From: Fragum whitleyi
Taxonomy: Eukaryota > Mollusca > Bivalvia > Cardiida > Cardiidae
DNA: 64,000 nt
NCBI GenBank assembly: GCA_948146395.1
Contig: OX411544.1
Location: 36,724,457 to 36,788,456 of the forward strand
Reading direction: 5' to 3'
Shown here: in pieces, positions 1 through 14,500 of the stretch
How positions within the stretch are numbered: position 1 is the stretch's first letter
How the letters are laid out: the number at the start of each line of letters is the position of its first letter
Notes under the pieces: generated by a model
What the model was told of the DNA's origin: nothing
Databases searched by the model: none
Seen by the model: the letters and a program-made list of their open reading frames with translations, nothing else
Translations under genes and position numbers: made by a program

Positions 1-81
1 TTTTCTGTCAACCAACCGGAACATCACTGGACTTTTCCATAAATTAGAAAGTACCTCGGACATAAGTGTTGTATGTTATGC

Positions 82-820
82 AATCGGGAACCCTCGGCGA
101 ATCTACAGACATCGGAAATGATAAGGGCGCAGCCATGAAAGCACGTCAGTTCGTACGCGGGTTAAAAGACGTCACAATTATCAATTATCCCGCTAAGGAT
201 GATGTTGCAGAAATCAGCCAACGAAAGACTAAAGGTTGGAAAAAATGTAATTTCATAATAAAACGCAGTATTATCATCAAAATTATTATATGTATCACGA
301 TATACCTAAATGATATTCACAGACGATCAGAAAGCATGAACAAAATTAGTTTTTCTTCAAGCATATTGACCGAAGTACCACGTGTAACCTAATTACCTGA
401 AAAACAACACAAAATCACTGCACTTACATTCGAGGTACTTTCAAGTTCACGAAAAGTCCGAGCAATATCCCGAATGGTATATTAATTGTTGTCATTGTTT
501 TGGATTATTTTGGCTTCTGAAGGTACATTGATCAATATCGTTGTAGAAAAACAAATTTCTTATAGAGCTTTCCGATCATAGAATTCTTTTGGGCATATAA
601 TTGTTCGATGAAAAATAGCATAAAACCGCTGCGTTTTGTCATAAATTATTACATGTCCCGTTTTAATCTTTCGTTGATTTTGTTTTACTCAATGCCATCT
701 TTGGTGAGAGCTTTGGTGACTTTGACATCGAGTAACCCACATGCGTGATGACGTGTGGTCATAGCTGTCCCCTTATTATTCACGATACACGTTCCAAAGA
801 ATCGCTGAGGGTTCCCAATT
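82..820. repeat. Foldback (inverted-repeat) element, ~740 bp
   Basis: The left end reads AATCGGGAACCCTCGGCGAA and the right end carries the inverted counterpart (AATCGCTGAGGGTTCCCAAT), so the ends can pair. A second inverted pair lies between about 25-75 and 415-470 (GTACCTCGGACATAAGTG against CACTTACATTCGAGGTAC). A related half-copy lies at about 15165-15560. No coding potential is recognised. It is probably a non-autonomous DNA element of unassigned superfamily. Confidence 0.5.
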
Positions 821-830
821 AGTGATCTCC

Positions 831-1472
831 GTTTTTATCTCACACATGTTCAAGCATATATTAAAAAGAACTAATTAAAAATTGATTTCCGATTTCAAAG
901 TAATTACTGCAGTCTCGTAAAGCGTCATTCAAGGATTTTTTTCTTGAAATATTGGTTGGAATCCATCATTTTATTTTTGAGAATGTTACTTTAAACGATA
1001 TATAGGAATGACCCCCGCCCCGAAAATACATTATTTTAAAGCAAACTGTTTTCGGATCTAATAAATGGTCACACAAGGATAATTTCTGTCAAATTTGTTG
1101 AAGTGAATCATTTGTTTTTTAATAAAAAAAACACATTTCCTACGCAATGAAATAAGCAATGTCAATAACAGCATTGAATTTCATCCGAAAGAGGGTTATC
1201 CTAAGATCATTCTCGTAAAATTTAGTTAAAATGCATCCAGTAGATTCTGAGAAGACTTTGTACAGACTTACGGACAAACTCGCGACAATAGCCCTTGTGG
1301 CTTTCGACCAGAGTTACCACAAACAATTTTGATCATTGTGTTAATGGAAAATCTCAATGTTCTTAGACGGCAAATAGGGGAAAATGATAATTGAAATGGG
1401 AGAAAAATCCTTTCTATAGTGCCTTTATTCGATTTACAATTTACAACACTATTACTACAGTTACCCAGCCTT
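831..1472. other. Stretch with nothing recognised
   Basis: AT-rich sequence downstream of gene 1. I see no convincing exon, tRNA or terminal inverted repeat. Confidence 0.4.
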
Positions 1473-1594
1473 GCGTTCAGGATGACATAACAGTGCAAAA
1501 CTGTTGGCAAATTATACCCCGCTTTGCACATGCACTTGCGTGCAAAGCGGGGGATAATTTGCAAACACTTTCACCGTTTTGTTATCCTGAACGT
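1473..1594. repeat. Palindromic MITE, family F1, copy 1
   Basis: Ends GCGTTCAGGATGACATAACA and TGTTATCCTGAACG are inverted. The centre is a second inverted repeat around CCCGCTTTGCAC / GTGCAAAGCGGG. The whole ~120 bp can fold into one long hairpin. Further copies are at 29583-29720, 32369-32502, 56438-56555 and 63355-63485, and a remnant is near 32185-32260. Confidence 0.75.
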
Positions 1595-2002
1595 GAGACA
1601 GGGTTCTTTCTTTAGTAACAACTTAACATGAATCATAATCCGTTACTTAACGACCTTTTCCAAATTTCACGGGCTGAAGAAAATAAAGTCTTAAAAATGT
1701 CAAACTGTTAAAACACCAAGATAAAATACTAAAATGATTGTTTCTTACTTTAGTTACAACTTCATATAAATTCTTAAATCTGATATTTTACTACCATTTT
1801 CATATTTGACGTGCTGGCAAAAGTAAAATCTTAAGAATATCAAACTGTTAACTGTAAAACACTGTGATAAATTGATAAAATAATTTCAATGATCATCTAC
1901 ATGGGTTAAATCATTTTCAACACTGAATTTGGCATTTTTGATTGTTTAGTCCCTGCATACCTATTTCTGACTTCTTTAACGGAACACAACATAAAACCTA
2001 AA
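1595..2002. other. Stretch with nothing recognised
   Basis: AT-rich sequence with short internally similar pieces (phrases such as CAAACTGTTA recur). No gene or bounded element could be supported. Confidence 0.35.
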
Positions 2003-2350
2003 TAGAGGATATTGAATGAGTGGTCATTGAATACCGAATTTATTAAACGAGTTATCTATAAACAGATAAAAACGAGCCTGAGCCGAGTTTTTATCTGTTA
2101 AAGATGACGAGTTTAATAAATTCGGTATTTTATGAGCACAAATTTTATATTCTATCTATAATATGGCCTGAAATTTTGCAAAAAATCGTCAAAATTCTTG
2201 AAATTCAACGTGTCAATTTTTTGCGGAACTTATAACGCCGTTCAAAAATGACGTCACAATATATAGATTATGACGTCATTTTTGCGGTCAAAAAATAGCG
2301 TTGGCATTCAACGAGGTAATTTCACTCCCGCGACGTAGATCATATTATAA
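2003..2350. repeat. MITE-like element shared with 50884-51298
   Basis: It starts at GAGGATATTGAATGAGTGGT and contains an inverted pair around ACGAGTTATCTATAAACAGA / TCTGTTAAAGATGACGAG, then a tract with two TGACGTCA-type sites near 2250-2280. A close copy lies at 50884-51298 inside the last intron of gene 2. This copy is about 125 bp downstream of the gene 1 stop, so the two insertions are not at equivalent positions. Confidence 0.6.
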
Positions 2351-2474
2351 TAGGAAGTTAATCTTGAAACCTAAGTATGATTACCGTCTATAATAACGTT
2401 TCAAAGACAAGTCTGACACTGCAGCGAATAGCATATGGATCACAATTAATTGTCCGTTAGTCTGTTTGTCGGCG

Positions 2475-2580
2475 TTACAATAACGCGAGTATTCCAGAGG
2501 CCTTGCTACAGGTGGCATCGCCTGGGCTTTCTTCAATATTAAGGGCGGCTACTTTCCCATCTTTCACAACCATGGCGTAC
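2475..2580 (-). CDS. PRDX5-like: PRDX5-like gene 1, exon 6 (resolving Cys, stop)
   Basis: Acceptor gctcttcag|GTACGCC. It encodes YAMVVKDGKVAALNIEES, then PGDATCSKASGILALL and TAA. The DATC Cys sits where the PRDX5 resolving Cys does. A Helitron-like 3' fragment lies ~60 bp upstream of the acceptor. Confidence 0.94.
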
Positions 2581-5500
2581 CTGAAGAGCAAACAAAACTC
2601 TTTATATACGTTGCATTCATGGAGGTATGAAACTGTATGAAGATGTTTAAAGAAATTGTGGACGACGGACGCCACACGACTGACGACGGACGCCGGACAT
2701 TGTACGATCACAATAGCTCACCTTGAGCACTTGAGCTAAAAATATATATGTAGCCGGGTTATGTATAAGGGGTGATTGTACTGCCTTTCCGTACAAGCTG
2801 GCTTTTATAGCGACGTGGTAGAACACTCGCTAAGGGACGATGAGGCCCCGGGTTCGAATCCCGATGGAGTCGAATAAATATATGAGGGTTACATTATTCG
2901 AGTCTGTGTGTGACTTTTCCAACCATCACGTGTGTGCCCGGAGGACAGACATAATGCACAAAGACAACAAGCCGACAATAAGTTAATACGCTGACACCTG
3001 TAGAAAGGCTGAGACTAGAGTTGGGCGGATCAATCGATACATTCGGCAAAAAGTTGGTTTGTACTTTTTTCTGATGCAGATAATCGAATAAGAAATCTCA
3101 TAATCTGGTAACATCATTTTACATGAGAAAAAAAAAATATTTTAAAGCAACCCATAGAATGTACCTACACTTAACTATTGGTTGTCACCGACCGTCGATT
3201 GTTAAGTGTAGGTCCATTGTATATATGCTAAAAGATAAGACATATACTATTGTTTTTCATTATATATATAAACAAAGTGCCATCGTCACAAAATACGCCG
3301 CCACTTTGCTGCTGTTTCACAAAAATAATTGTAGACACTACTTATTTTGACAGAACCAAATTGAAAATGACCAAGTTTCATTTAAATCAAGACAAAAAGT
3401 TAAGAGGAGTTGCCTTCACAAGGCTGCAATTTCAATAAGCCCCAGGCACTAAGTTTTAAGGGGCATAATTCAGGGAAATAATGAGCCATAAAATCCTTGA
3501 TCCATGTACATCTACAAATTATGGTGATGACATTGACCAAGTTTCAAGAAGATCCAGCCAGAAACTTAGGAGGAGTTGCGTTGACAAGAAAAGTGGACCC
3601 AGAGACTAAGTTTTTAAGGGGCATAACTCAGGCAAAAATCAACGAACCATAAAATCATTCCTTCATGCACATCGACCAATTGAGGTGATAACATTGACCA
3701 AGTTTCAAGAAGATCCAGCCAGAAACTTAGGAGGAGTTGCGTTGACAAGAAAAGTGGACCCATAGTCTAAGTTATCAAGGGGCATAACTCAGGCAAAAAT
3801 CAACGAACCGTAAAATCCTTCATTCATGCACATCTACCAATTGAGGTGATTACATTGATCAAGTTTCAAGAAGATCCAGCCAGAAACTTAGGAGGAGTTG
3901 CGTTGACAAGAAAAGTGGACACAGAGACTAAGTTATAAAGGAGCATAACTCAGGCAAAAATCAACGAACCGTAAAATCCTTCCTTCATGCACATCTACCA
4001 TTTGAGGTGATTACATTGACCAAGTTTCAAGAAGATCCAGCCAGAAGTTTAGGAGGAGTTGCGTTGACAAGAAAAGTGGAGCCTGAGACTAAGTTATCAA
4101 GGGGCATAACTCAGGCAAAAATCAACCCCAGGCACTAAGTTTTAAGGGGGCATAATTCAGGGAAATATTGAGCCATAAAATCCTTGATCTATGTACATCT
4201 ACAAATTATGGTGATGACATTGACCAAGTTTCAAGAAGATCCAGCCAGAAACTTAGGAGGAGTTGCGTTGACAAGAAAAGTGGACCCAGAGACTAAGTTT
4301 TTAAGGGGCATAACTCAGGCAAAAATCAACGAACCATAAAATCATTCCTTCATGCACATCGACCAATTGAGGTGATAACATTGACCAAGTTTCAAGAAGA
4401 TCCAGCCAGAAACTTAGGAGGAGTTGCGTTGACAAGAAAAGTGGACCCATAGTCTAAGTTATCAAGGGGCATAACTCAGGCAAAAATCAACGAACCGTAA
4501 AATCCTTCATATATGCACATCTACCAATTGAGGTGATTACATTGATCAAGTTTCAAGAAGATCCAGCCAGAAACTTAGGAGGAGTTGCGTTGACAAGAAA
4601 AGTGGACACAGAGACTAAGTTATAAAGGAGCATAACTCAGGCAAAAATCAACGAACCGTAAAATCCTTCCTTCATGCACATCTACCATTTGAGGTGATTA
4701 CATTGACCAAGTTTCAAGAAGATCCAGCCAGAAGTTTAGGAGGAGTTGCGTTGACAAGAAAAGTAGAGCCAGAGACTAAGTTATCAAGGGGCATAACTCA
4801 GGCAAAAATCAACCCCAGGCACTAAGTTTTAAGGGGGCATAATTCAGGGAAATATTGAGCCATAAAATCCTTGATCTATGTACATCTACAAATTATGGTG
4901 ATGACATTGACCAAGTTTCAAGAAGATCCAGCCAGAAACTTAGGAGGAGTTGCGTTGACAAGAAAAGTGGACCCAGAGACTAAGTTTTTAAGGGGCATAA
5001 CTCAGGCAAAAATCAACGAACCATAAAATCATTCCTTCATGCACATCTACCAATTGAGGTGATAACATTGACCAAGTTTCAAGAAGATCCAGCCAGAAAC
5101 TTAGGAGGAGTTGCGTTGACAAGAAAAGTGGACCCAGAGTCTAAGTTATCAAGGGGCATAACTCAGGCAAAAATCAACGAACCGTAAAATCCTTCATTCA
5201 TGCACATCTACCAATTGAGGTGATTACATTGACCAAGTTTCAAGAAGATCCAGCCAGAAGTTTAGGAGGAGTTGCGTTGACAAGAAAAGTGGACGGACGT
5301 ACGGTCGGACGGACGGACGGATGGACGGACGGATGGACGGGCGGACAGACGGAGAAGATGACGCCAATATACCTCCGCCTCCGGCGGCGTATAAAAACAA
5401 AGATAAATAAGACGTTTTGAAACACACAATGTTATGCCTTAGTGTACATTCATTGAGAATTTTATTGATTTCTAAGAAACCGATTGTAGAATGTATCATT

Positions 5501-8500
5501 ACTTGATAGTGCACTTTCGACTAATCAAAGTACTGAAAGTACTGATAAGTTGGAATGCGTTCAAGAGAGTATGACATCAAGACACTAACGAAGCTGACGC
5601 CTCCCGCCCAGGTGATCACATTATCCGTCTCGACTTTTGACTAAAAAAATCACCAAACCGCGTAAAATATGCGCTAGGTCAGATGACTAGGAACATTTTG
5701 TAAAAGTTTCATCCAAATCGGTCCATAAATGGAGGAGGAGTTGCGTTCTCAAGATTTTTCAAATGAAGGCCTCTTTTTCCATGACACGGCTAATATTCAC
5801 CAAACCGTGACAATATGCACTAGGTCAGGTGACTAGAAACTTTCTGTGAAAATTTCATCCACATCGGTCCATAAATGAGGGAGAATTTGTGTTAACAAGA
5901 TTTTTTTTATGCACGAAGGCTCCTTTTCCATGACGCGGCTGAAATTCACCAAACCGTGACTTTATTCGCAGGGTCAGGTGATTAGGAACATTCTGTGAAA
6001 GTTTCATCCAAATCCAACTAGAAATTTTGGAGGAGTTGTGCTCACAAGGAAAGTCGACGTACGGACGGACGGACAGACAGAAAAGATGACGCTAATATAT
6101 GACCCCCTCCAGCTGCGTATAAAAGTGAAATCCTAGAAAATACTATGCTTGCACAGTCAAAATCGCAAAATTCAAGACTAGCCTTTAGGTAACGCAAATT
6201 TATGCGTAAATTAAACGATACATGTTTTTAAAGCCAAAAATGTTTCTTGAAAGCCAATTTTAATCGTACGATTGCGATACGATCAAATTTCGGTCGTAGG
6301 ACCTTTCTTGAACGTGACCCCTGAAAGCAAAACACGTGGGGTTGGTAAACTCGTTCAGATATATGATAACAAGAGGGCCATAGTGGCCCTAAATCGCTCA
6401 CCTGAATAAACCGTCGAAAATAGTTTAAAGTAGATTTAGAAAGGATGAAGAATTCTTACCAAATTTCAGATCAATTGGGCAAAAATGATGCCTCTACACT
6501 GCTACAAGGTTTTTCTAAGATTTGACCCCGTGACCTCATTTTTGACCCCACTTGACCCAATTTCAAAATCGACCTACATTCCATCAAGATGATCATTCTG
6601 ACAAATTTTCAGGTTGATCAGGTAAAAAATATGGCTTCTAGAGTGTCTACAAGGTTTTTCCAATATTTGACCCTGTGACCTCATTTTTGACCCCATTGGA
6701 CCCAGTTTAGAACTTGTCCGAGATTTCATCAAGACAATCATTCTGACCAAATTTCAGGTTGATTGGGCACAAAATATGGCTTCTAGAGTGTCTACAAGGT
6801 TTTTCTAAGATTTGATCCCGTGACCTCATTTTTTACCCTTCTTGACCCAATTTCAAACTTGTCAGAGATTTCATCAAGGCAATCATTCTGACCAAATTTC
6901 AGGTTGATTGGGCAAAAAATGTGGCTTCTAGAGTGTCTACAAGGTTTTTTCTAAGATTTGACCCCTTGACCTCACCTCATTTTTGACCCCACTTGACCCA
7001 ATTTCGAACGTGTGCGAGATTTTATCAAAACAATAATTCTGACCAAATTTCAGGTTGATTGGGCAAAAAATATCGCTTCTAGAGTGTCTACAAGGTTTTT
7101 CTAAGATTTGACCCCATTACCTCATTTTTGACCCCACTTGACCCAATTTCGAACTTGTGCGAGATTTTATCAAGATGTTCATACTGACCAAATTTCAGGT
7201 TGATTGGGCAAAAAAATGGCCTCTAGACTGTCTACAAGGTTTTTCTTAGATTTGACCCTGTGACCTCATTTTTGACCCCACTTGACCCAATTTAGAACTT
7301 TTCCGAGAGTTTATCAAGACAATCATTCTGACCACATTTCAGGTTGATTGGGCACAAAATATGGCTTCTAGAGTGTCTACAAGGTTTTTCTAAGATTTGA
7401 CCCCGTGACCTCATTTTTGACCCCACTTGACCCAATTTCGAACTTGTTCGAGATTTCATCAAGACAATCATTTTGACAAAATTTCAGGTTGATTGGGCAC
7501 AAAATGTGGCCTCTAGAGTGTCTATTAGGTTTTTCTAAGAATTGACCCCGCGACCTCAATTTTGGCCCCATTTGACCCAATTTCAAACTTGTCCGATATT
7601 TCATCAAGATGATCATTCTGACCAAATTTCAGGCTGATTGGGCAAAAAATGTGGCCTCTAGAGTGTCTACAAGGTTTTTCTAAGAATTGACCCTGTGACC
7701 TCATTTTTGACCCCACTTGACCCAATTTAGAACTTGCCCGAGATTTTATCAAGACAATCATTCATACCGAATTTCAGGTTGATTGGGCACAAAATATGGC
7801 TTCTAGAGTGTCTACAAGGTTTTTCTAAGATTTGACCCCACTTGACCCAATTTCGAACTTGTCCGAGATTTCATCAAAACAATCAATTGGACCAAATTTC
7901 AGATTGATTGGGCAAAAAATGTGGCCTCTAGAGTGTCTACAAGGTTAATGTTGACGACACACGACACACGACACACGACGCACGACGCACGACGGACGAC
8001 GGACATCACGCGACCACAAAAACTCACATTGAGCACTTCGTGCTCAGGTGAGCTAAAAACAAAGGCTGTAGTTAACTTATGATAATCTTCAATGATATTT
8101 AAAGGATTGCGCATGTGCGTATTTTTGCACAAGTGAATTTATGTCTTAGCAATTTTAAAGAAAATGGACAAAAGCAGAAAGAGAAGATAAATGTTAGCCT
8201 ATATACCGGCAATTTAGAGTGAGTGATCAAAGGTAAATTTTGTCTATACAGGTATAGACAAAATTGACCTTTGAACTTTCGCTTAAACTTGTGGATCTAT
8301 ACCTTCATCGATTCTTGCTGCGTCCACCATCAAGTGAAATTGTCGCTCGAGTTGGAAATGGGGTTCCATTTTTTAAGAGAAGTAATAAAAAGAGAATATA
8401 TGCTTGATCGGGTTGTTAATACAGATAAATAATCTGCAGATTTTGCGCGTTTCTAATAATGGTTAACGAAACAATTAGATAAAAAAAAATCCATTTGATC

Positions 8501-11500
8501 TACGGTATTTTGTTGAAGTGTGTAAAAAGTTCGTCCAGAAAGTGAAACTAGACCTCTAAAAGAAGCTATAACATAATTCTACGAAAACCAGGTCGCGACG
8601 TTACCAAATAAGCAGATCACGTAATTGGCTTGTGCTATTGCCACAATTCTACGAAAAACAGGTCGCGTATTACCAAATAAGCAGATCACGTGATTGGATA
8701 GTGCTTACTTTATTGGACTTAACTTATCACATGATTTCCAAATATAGTAATGCAAACATTCGCTTCTAGTAAATTCGTACGCAAGTTTCAATAAAATTCG
8801 TTTAAAACATAAATTAGCGTGTTAACAATTTACATGGAGTGATAGTTGTGTAATTGTTCAACATTATTACTTCTTGATGAAATAAATTGTATGTCTATGT
8901 CAAGTTGTGATATACAAAATAGGCCGGCGTGTATTCACATCCTGTTCACGTGATATGTGTTAGCAAAAAACCCGAAATGAAATTATCTTGTGTTCATTTT
9001 GCGGTTTTGTTAAATCTAAGTTGGAATTGCTCCGCATTCCAACTTAAAAACCGATAATGAATTATTAATGAAACCAATTGCCTAAAACCAGCTGAGGCCT
9101 TATCAATCTTTGGAAAGCCTGGCGAAGTCTGGCCAGAGTCTTTGCTCTGCGCTAATGTGGAATTATTGGACATGTAATGCATCCGTGCATTCGTTTTATC
9201 ATACCTCTTTGATCGGACGTTTCCCAAAGCATCCTTGGCTTCCACCAATTCTAGGTCAACTGCCTGAAAATCGATCACAAAGTATAAAAATACAATATAT
9301 AATAGGAGTTAATCTTTTACATTGACTATAACTTCGGCAGGAAGCAAAACATTTCTTACTACAGTTCATATTTTGAGGTCGTTCCAACATTACGTTTCGC
9401 CATTAGTCGATAAATAACACAACTTCAAATTCGTGGGCAGTTTGATACGTCAACCATCAATATCAAAGTACTGAAAGTACTGATAAGTTGGAATGCGTTC
9501 AAGAGACGGTGACCTCAAGCCACTAACGAAGCCGACGCCTTCTGCCTACCACAGGTGATCCTGTCTTTTGACAGGCGTATATAAATCAATTTATTTCACA
9601 ACGAGAGGCGCTTAAACCCCTGAATCGCTATACTGAACTGAAACTGATAAAAGAAAACTGATAACAAGAGGGCCTGAATTCGATTGGTCCAGTAGATCGC
9701 ATCCAAGAAACTTTCTGGCATAGTTTCATTCAAATATTGTCTAATTGTTGAAGAGGATATATCATTCGAAGAATAAACAGAGGTGATAGGCCATACCCAC
9801 CGATTCATTACAAATTAGCCATGCCCTGCAAAACTATATTTATGGGCTAATCAAAAATTTGACAATTTGAAGAGGGTCATCAAAGGAACATTCTGGTAAA
9901 GTCTCATTGAAATCGGCCCAGTGATTCAGGAGGAGATGTCATTCAAAGTTTTCTGGCTCAAAATAAGGCCCGCCCTGTCACGCCCGTATTTATGGGCCAA
10001 TCAAAAAATTCGTGAACAATTTTTAAAAGGGCCACCGAAGGTACCCAAGGTGGTAATGTTTCATTGAAATCGGTCCAGTGGTTCAGGAGGAGATTTCGTT
10101 CAATGATTTCGGGCTCGAAATAAACATCTTCCTACCACGCTCATATTCTTGGGCCAATCAAACTTTCGCGAACAATTTCTGAAATGGGTCACCTAAAGAA
10201 CATTCTCGGAAAGTTTAATTGAAACCAGCCCATTGATTCAAGAGGAGATATCGTTTAAAAGTTTGAGGCTAAAACAACCCGCCCTGCCACGTTCATACAT
10301 GTATCTATTTAGTTTATACTAATTTATTTTAGTTCGATTGCAACGAAAGCTTAAGCTTATAGAATCGCTCTCGAACACTCAATCCTGATGTTATCTCATC
10401 CCTGAGAGAGAGTAAAGTTTTATTGAAATCGGCGTAGTGGTTCAGGAGGAGATGTCGATCAAAGATTTCGGGCTCAAAATAAGCCCCTCCCTTCCACGCT
10501 CTTGTTTTTGAGCCAATCAAAATTTCGCGAAATATTTAAGCAAAGGGTCACCTAGTAAATTTCTCGGAAAGTTTAATTGAAGTCAGCACAGTGGTTCATG
10601 AGGAGATTTCGTTCTAAGGTTTCAGGCTCAAAATATGCCCAGCCCTGCCACGCTCTTATTTATTTTCCAATCTTAATATCGCGAACAATTTTTTTAAAAA
10701 GGGCCACCCCCAAGAAAATTCTGGTGAAGTTTCAATGAAATATGTCCAGTGGTTCAGGAGGAGATGTCGTTCAAAGAGTTCGAGCTCAAAATAAGCCCCG
10801 CCCTACCACATCCAAATTTATGGCCCAATCAGAATTTAGCGAACAATTTGTGAAGAGGGTCATCCACGAAAGACTTTCGCAAAATTTCGTTGAAAGCAGC
10901 CTAGCGGCTTAGGAGAAGAAGATGTTTTTAAAAAAGTTGTAGACACACGACGCACACGACGCACGACGAAGCTCCTCTTGAGAACGCTGTGCTCAGATGT
11001 GCACAGTTTCTATGTTATTTTTCAAATGACTTCTGCTCCATTTGAGTTATCAATTCATTTTCATGATCCCGAAACAATAGGGCATTTCTTTGGGTCATGG
11101 GCAATATTTGTGTAAAGTTCCGTTATTGCAGGTCATTTGTGGAAAACAAACGTTCAATGGACTGACAGACAGACATGATAAAATCAATATATGCTCCTCT
11201 ACTTCTGAGTAGAGGGAACAGTTAATAACATCGTGACGTTGACAAGGTGGACGATTTTAGAATGATTTAGGAATGATGTTGAATGAGTGAGCGGAGCGAG
11301 TTTTGAGTGGAATTTAAAGGACGGAATCCAATGTCGCTTATTTTGTTCATCCTGAACAAAATTAGCGATATGTAAAACCTCCCTTTAATAAAACATGCAT
11401 AAAAGTTCCATCAATAGCTGCCTATTGCGTTAGGAACCAATCAGACGCTTTAAATTTAAATAATTCAGTGAAATCGCGATTTGGTTCTTACTTTATTCAT

Positions 11501-14500
11501 TTTGAATGTACATGTTGATCTATTTTTTTCTTAGTAATTTTGAGCGTTTTTGAATGGTTTTTGGTGAGTGTTTGGAATGAATGAATGGAGCGCTGAGTGA
11601 GCGATTAAGTATGTTTTTGATTGAGATGAATGTCAAATTCACGATGTAACTAACTGTAAGGTGTTGCTCTTAATAAACATTCATGTAGATAACTGCAATA
11701 TGACGGAAAACAAACGACAATATGTTGCAAAAATATTTATTAACTTTAAATGTGTATCACTCCTTCAACAAAAGCTGAAGATTTTTATTTCGTAACTGTA
11801 GATAGAAATGTACAATATAAAAATTTGTCAAAAGCTAAATTTGTAATAAATTATTTCAGAAAGAGAAACTATACCTCTCAAAGAAGCTATAACATAATTC
11901 TACGAAAAAGTAGGGAGCGACATTACCAAATAAGCAGATCACGTGTTTGGCATGTGCTATAGCCACAATACTGAGAAAAGAGATCACGACATTACCAAAT
12001 AAGCAGATCACGTGGTTGGCTAGTGCTATTGTATATAGCTGACCTTATTGGACTTATCACATGATTTCCAAATATAGTAATGCAAACATGTGCTACTAGT
12101 GAATTCTTACGCAACTTTCAATAAATATCGTTTAAAACATAAATAAGCATGTTAATAATATACATGAAGTGATAGTTGTGTAAATGTACAGCATTATTAC
12201 TTTTTTGATGATATATACTTTATGTCTATGGCAAGTTGAGATATACGAAATAGGTCGAAGTGTATTCACATCCTGTTCACGTGATATGTGTTCTCAAATA
12301 ACCCGAAATGAAATTATCTTGTGTTCATTTTGCGGTTTTGTTAAATCTAAGTTGGAATTGCTCCTGCTGAACATATTCTTAAGAAGCAGAATACAAAGAC
12401 TGACTAGGTTTTTTTACATAGGGTTAAAGCACGCGTTTGAGGGCGTTAACATTTGCAGTGACCCGAAAAATGGTTTAACGTCCAAGTGCGAAGCACGAGG
12501 GCGTTAAAGCACTTTAAGGGTCTCTGCAAATGTTAACGCCTAAAAAAACGTGAATTAGCGCTATTATTGCATAAAAAGAAAGACTGTAGTATTCATTCAA
12601 ACAGAGATTGCAACTAGTTTAATCGGAACGCTTTAAAACTAGCCCAAAACTGAAAATTGCGTTTTGCATTTCACTGTCACTTTTGTTTATACCGATGTTG
12701 CTTGGTAAAGTTATGACGTCGCAAAATTGAACGCGGAAATAAGATCAACATCTTTAGTTATACACTTTATCAATGTAAGACACATAAAATGATAAAGTGA
12801 ATTAGCCCAGAACTAGGATATTCAAGTGAAAAAACCGGGCGTTAACGGCACGTGAATTTACTAATTAATCTACGTTTTCTCCCGTTCACGCCCGGGTTTT
12901 ATTCGTTAAGGTATGACTATTACGACTCAAAAACGTTTATGCAATTATAAAAAACTAAACTATGAGAAATTCCTCAACTTTAGTCTGGCTTATGTTGATA
13001 TTTCAATTATCAAAAATAACCAGCTCGCGAACGCTGATAATTCTCTCCGATTCAACCACAATAACACCGCTACGGGTGCCTACGCTCGGCTGTTCATTGC
13101 TGGGTGACGGGTGAAAATCTAAGTTCAAAAACATGTGTGCTAAGTTTTAAGTGAATGTCTTCAATAGAACCAGAGATATTACAAAAAAATAAAAGTTTTC
13201 GCAAGACGACGTCAACAACGACGACGTCGACACCAAGGCTATAATAAAACCTCGGGTTTTTCTCCTAAAAAACCCGAGCTTTAAATGACGTTTGTAGAAA
13301 GTAAGTACCACCTTACTTCAAGAAAATTACGTTTCTTACTGAAAATAATATATGGAAAAATAAAATCACCGAATTACGTCATTGTGAGGCCCTGCCATGT
13401 CGGGAATAACAGATTATAATAAATAATCAATTTTCTTGAATATTCTCTTCTATCGTCGAGAAATGACTGTAGATTAAAATGGCCCCGCAATCACATGCAA
13501 AACAATACTTTAAAAGAATGTGTCCTAAATGTTTACATTTAATATATTTTTGACCTCTTAAGATAGTAGAACCGTACTAGTTCCGAAACATTTTGGAATA
13601 TATGTGACATTTATCAACAATTTGAAATGTTCGTGACGTGTAAACATTGAGAGGCCCTGACAGCAGAAAAATGGGAATATAAGGTTACCTGATTGTCTAC
13701 AGATACTTTGAGACCTTACCTTTGCACTAAACGCATAGTGAAGACACTGGTCAGACTGTGCGAATGCACAGACTAGTCAGAGTCTTTGTTTTACGCACAT
13801 TTGAAATTGTTGGAAATCTCACGCATAGGCTCAAATGTAATTACATACCTTTGTGAATTCTCCACAAGTATCTGCAAGGCACCTGATCTGAAAAAAAATG
13901 TTGACAAAATCTAATATGAGTTTAGTTATTTAGAGATAAGATATAAATGACAAGTTCGTCGAAACAACCTTATCAAGCATACATGTAATGTTTTCTTTTT
14001 CGAACTTCAAACCCAGTTAAAAGGCACGGATATAAATTCTTAGATTCTGCTTTTGTTAAGAATCGCTGGATCTCATGAGCTCAAATATTGAAAATGTATA
14101 CATAATGAGACCAGGTTTGGTATGGGTATACTGGAAAAACGTATACGCGCTTTAAACCTGTTTGTAGTTACCAACTTTATGAAATTGACTCATTCTTACC
14201 CATTCTAATTCATTCCGTCAATTGCTCACTCAACGCTCCATACATTTGTTCCAAACGATCACCTAAATCATCCAAAAAAGCTCCGAACGCATTCGAAAAT
14301 TTCCCGAAAATCGTTCACCAAGCTTCACACTTTCATTCAAATTAATTCGTTTGTTTTAAAGGGGTTTTATGCCGCTTTTAACAATATTTCAGTTATATCG
14401 CTGCGGATGGACCGCCTAATAATTGATTCCTGGTATTTCTTTCAACAGTACTAACATCACATCCTTTCCTAGTCTCCACCTACTCTCTCACAAAGGTCTA

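Larger units (their letters stand above)
9473..12362 (+). mobile_element. Transposon A, copy A1 (right terminus broken)
   Basis: Left end TCAAAGTACTGAAAGTACTG / ATAAGTTGGAATGCG. Then a Helitron-like segment (9660-10990) with ~155-bp units (CAGTGGTTCAGGAGGAGATG), an embedded 440-bp foldback S element (11217-11659) and the shared right arm ending TAAGTTGGAATTGCTCC. The last ~12 bp of the terminal repeat are missing and sequence changes to an unrelated foldback. No transposase-like ORF. It lies in gene 1 intron 4, 210 bp upstream of exon 5. Confidence 0.8.

Noticed and set aside
66..392. 108-aa plus-strand frame
   Set aside because: It lies inside a foldback repeat and has no recognisable domain.
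5224..5514. Pro/Ser/Arg-rich open frames over 5220-5514
   Set aside because: They translate the GGAC microsatellite.
7377..7761. Open frames in the 145-bp arrays (also 17513-18227 and 61750-62172)
   Set aside because: They are translations of tandem repeats; similar peptides recur only because the DNA repeats.
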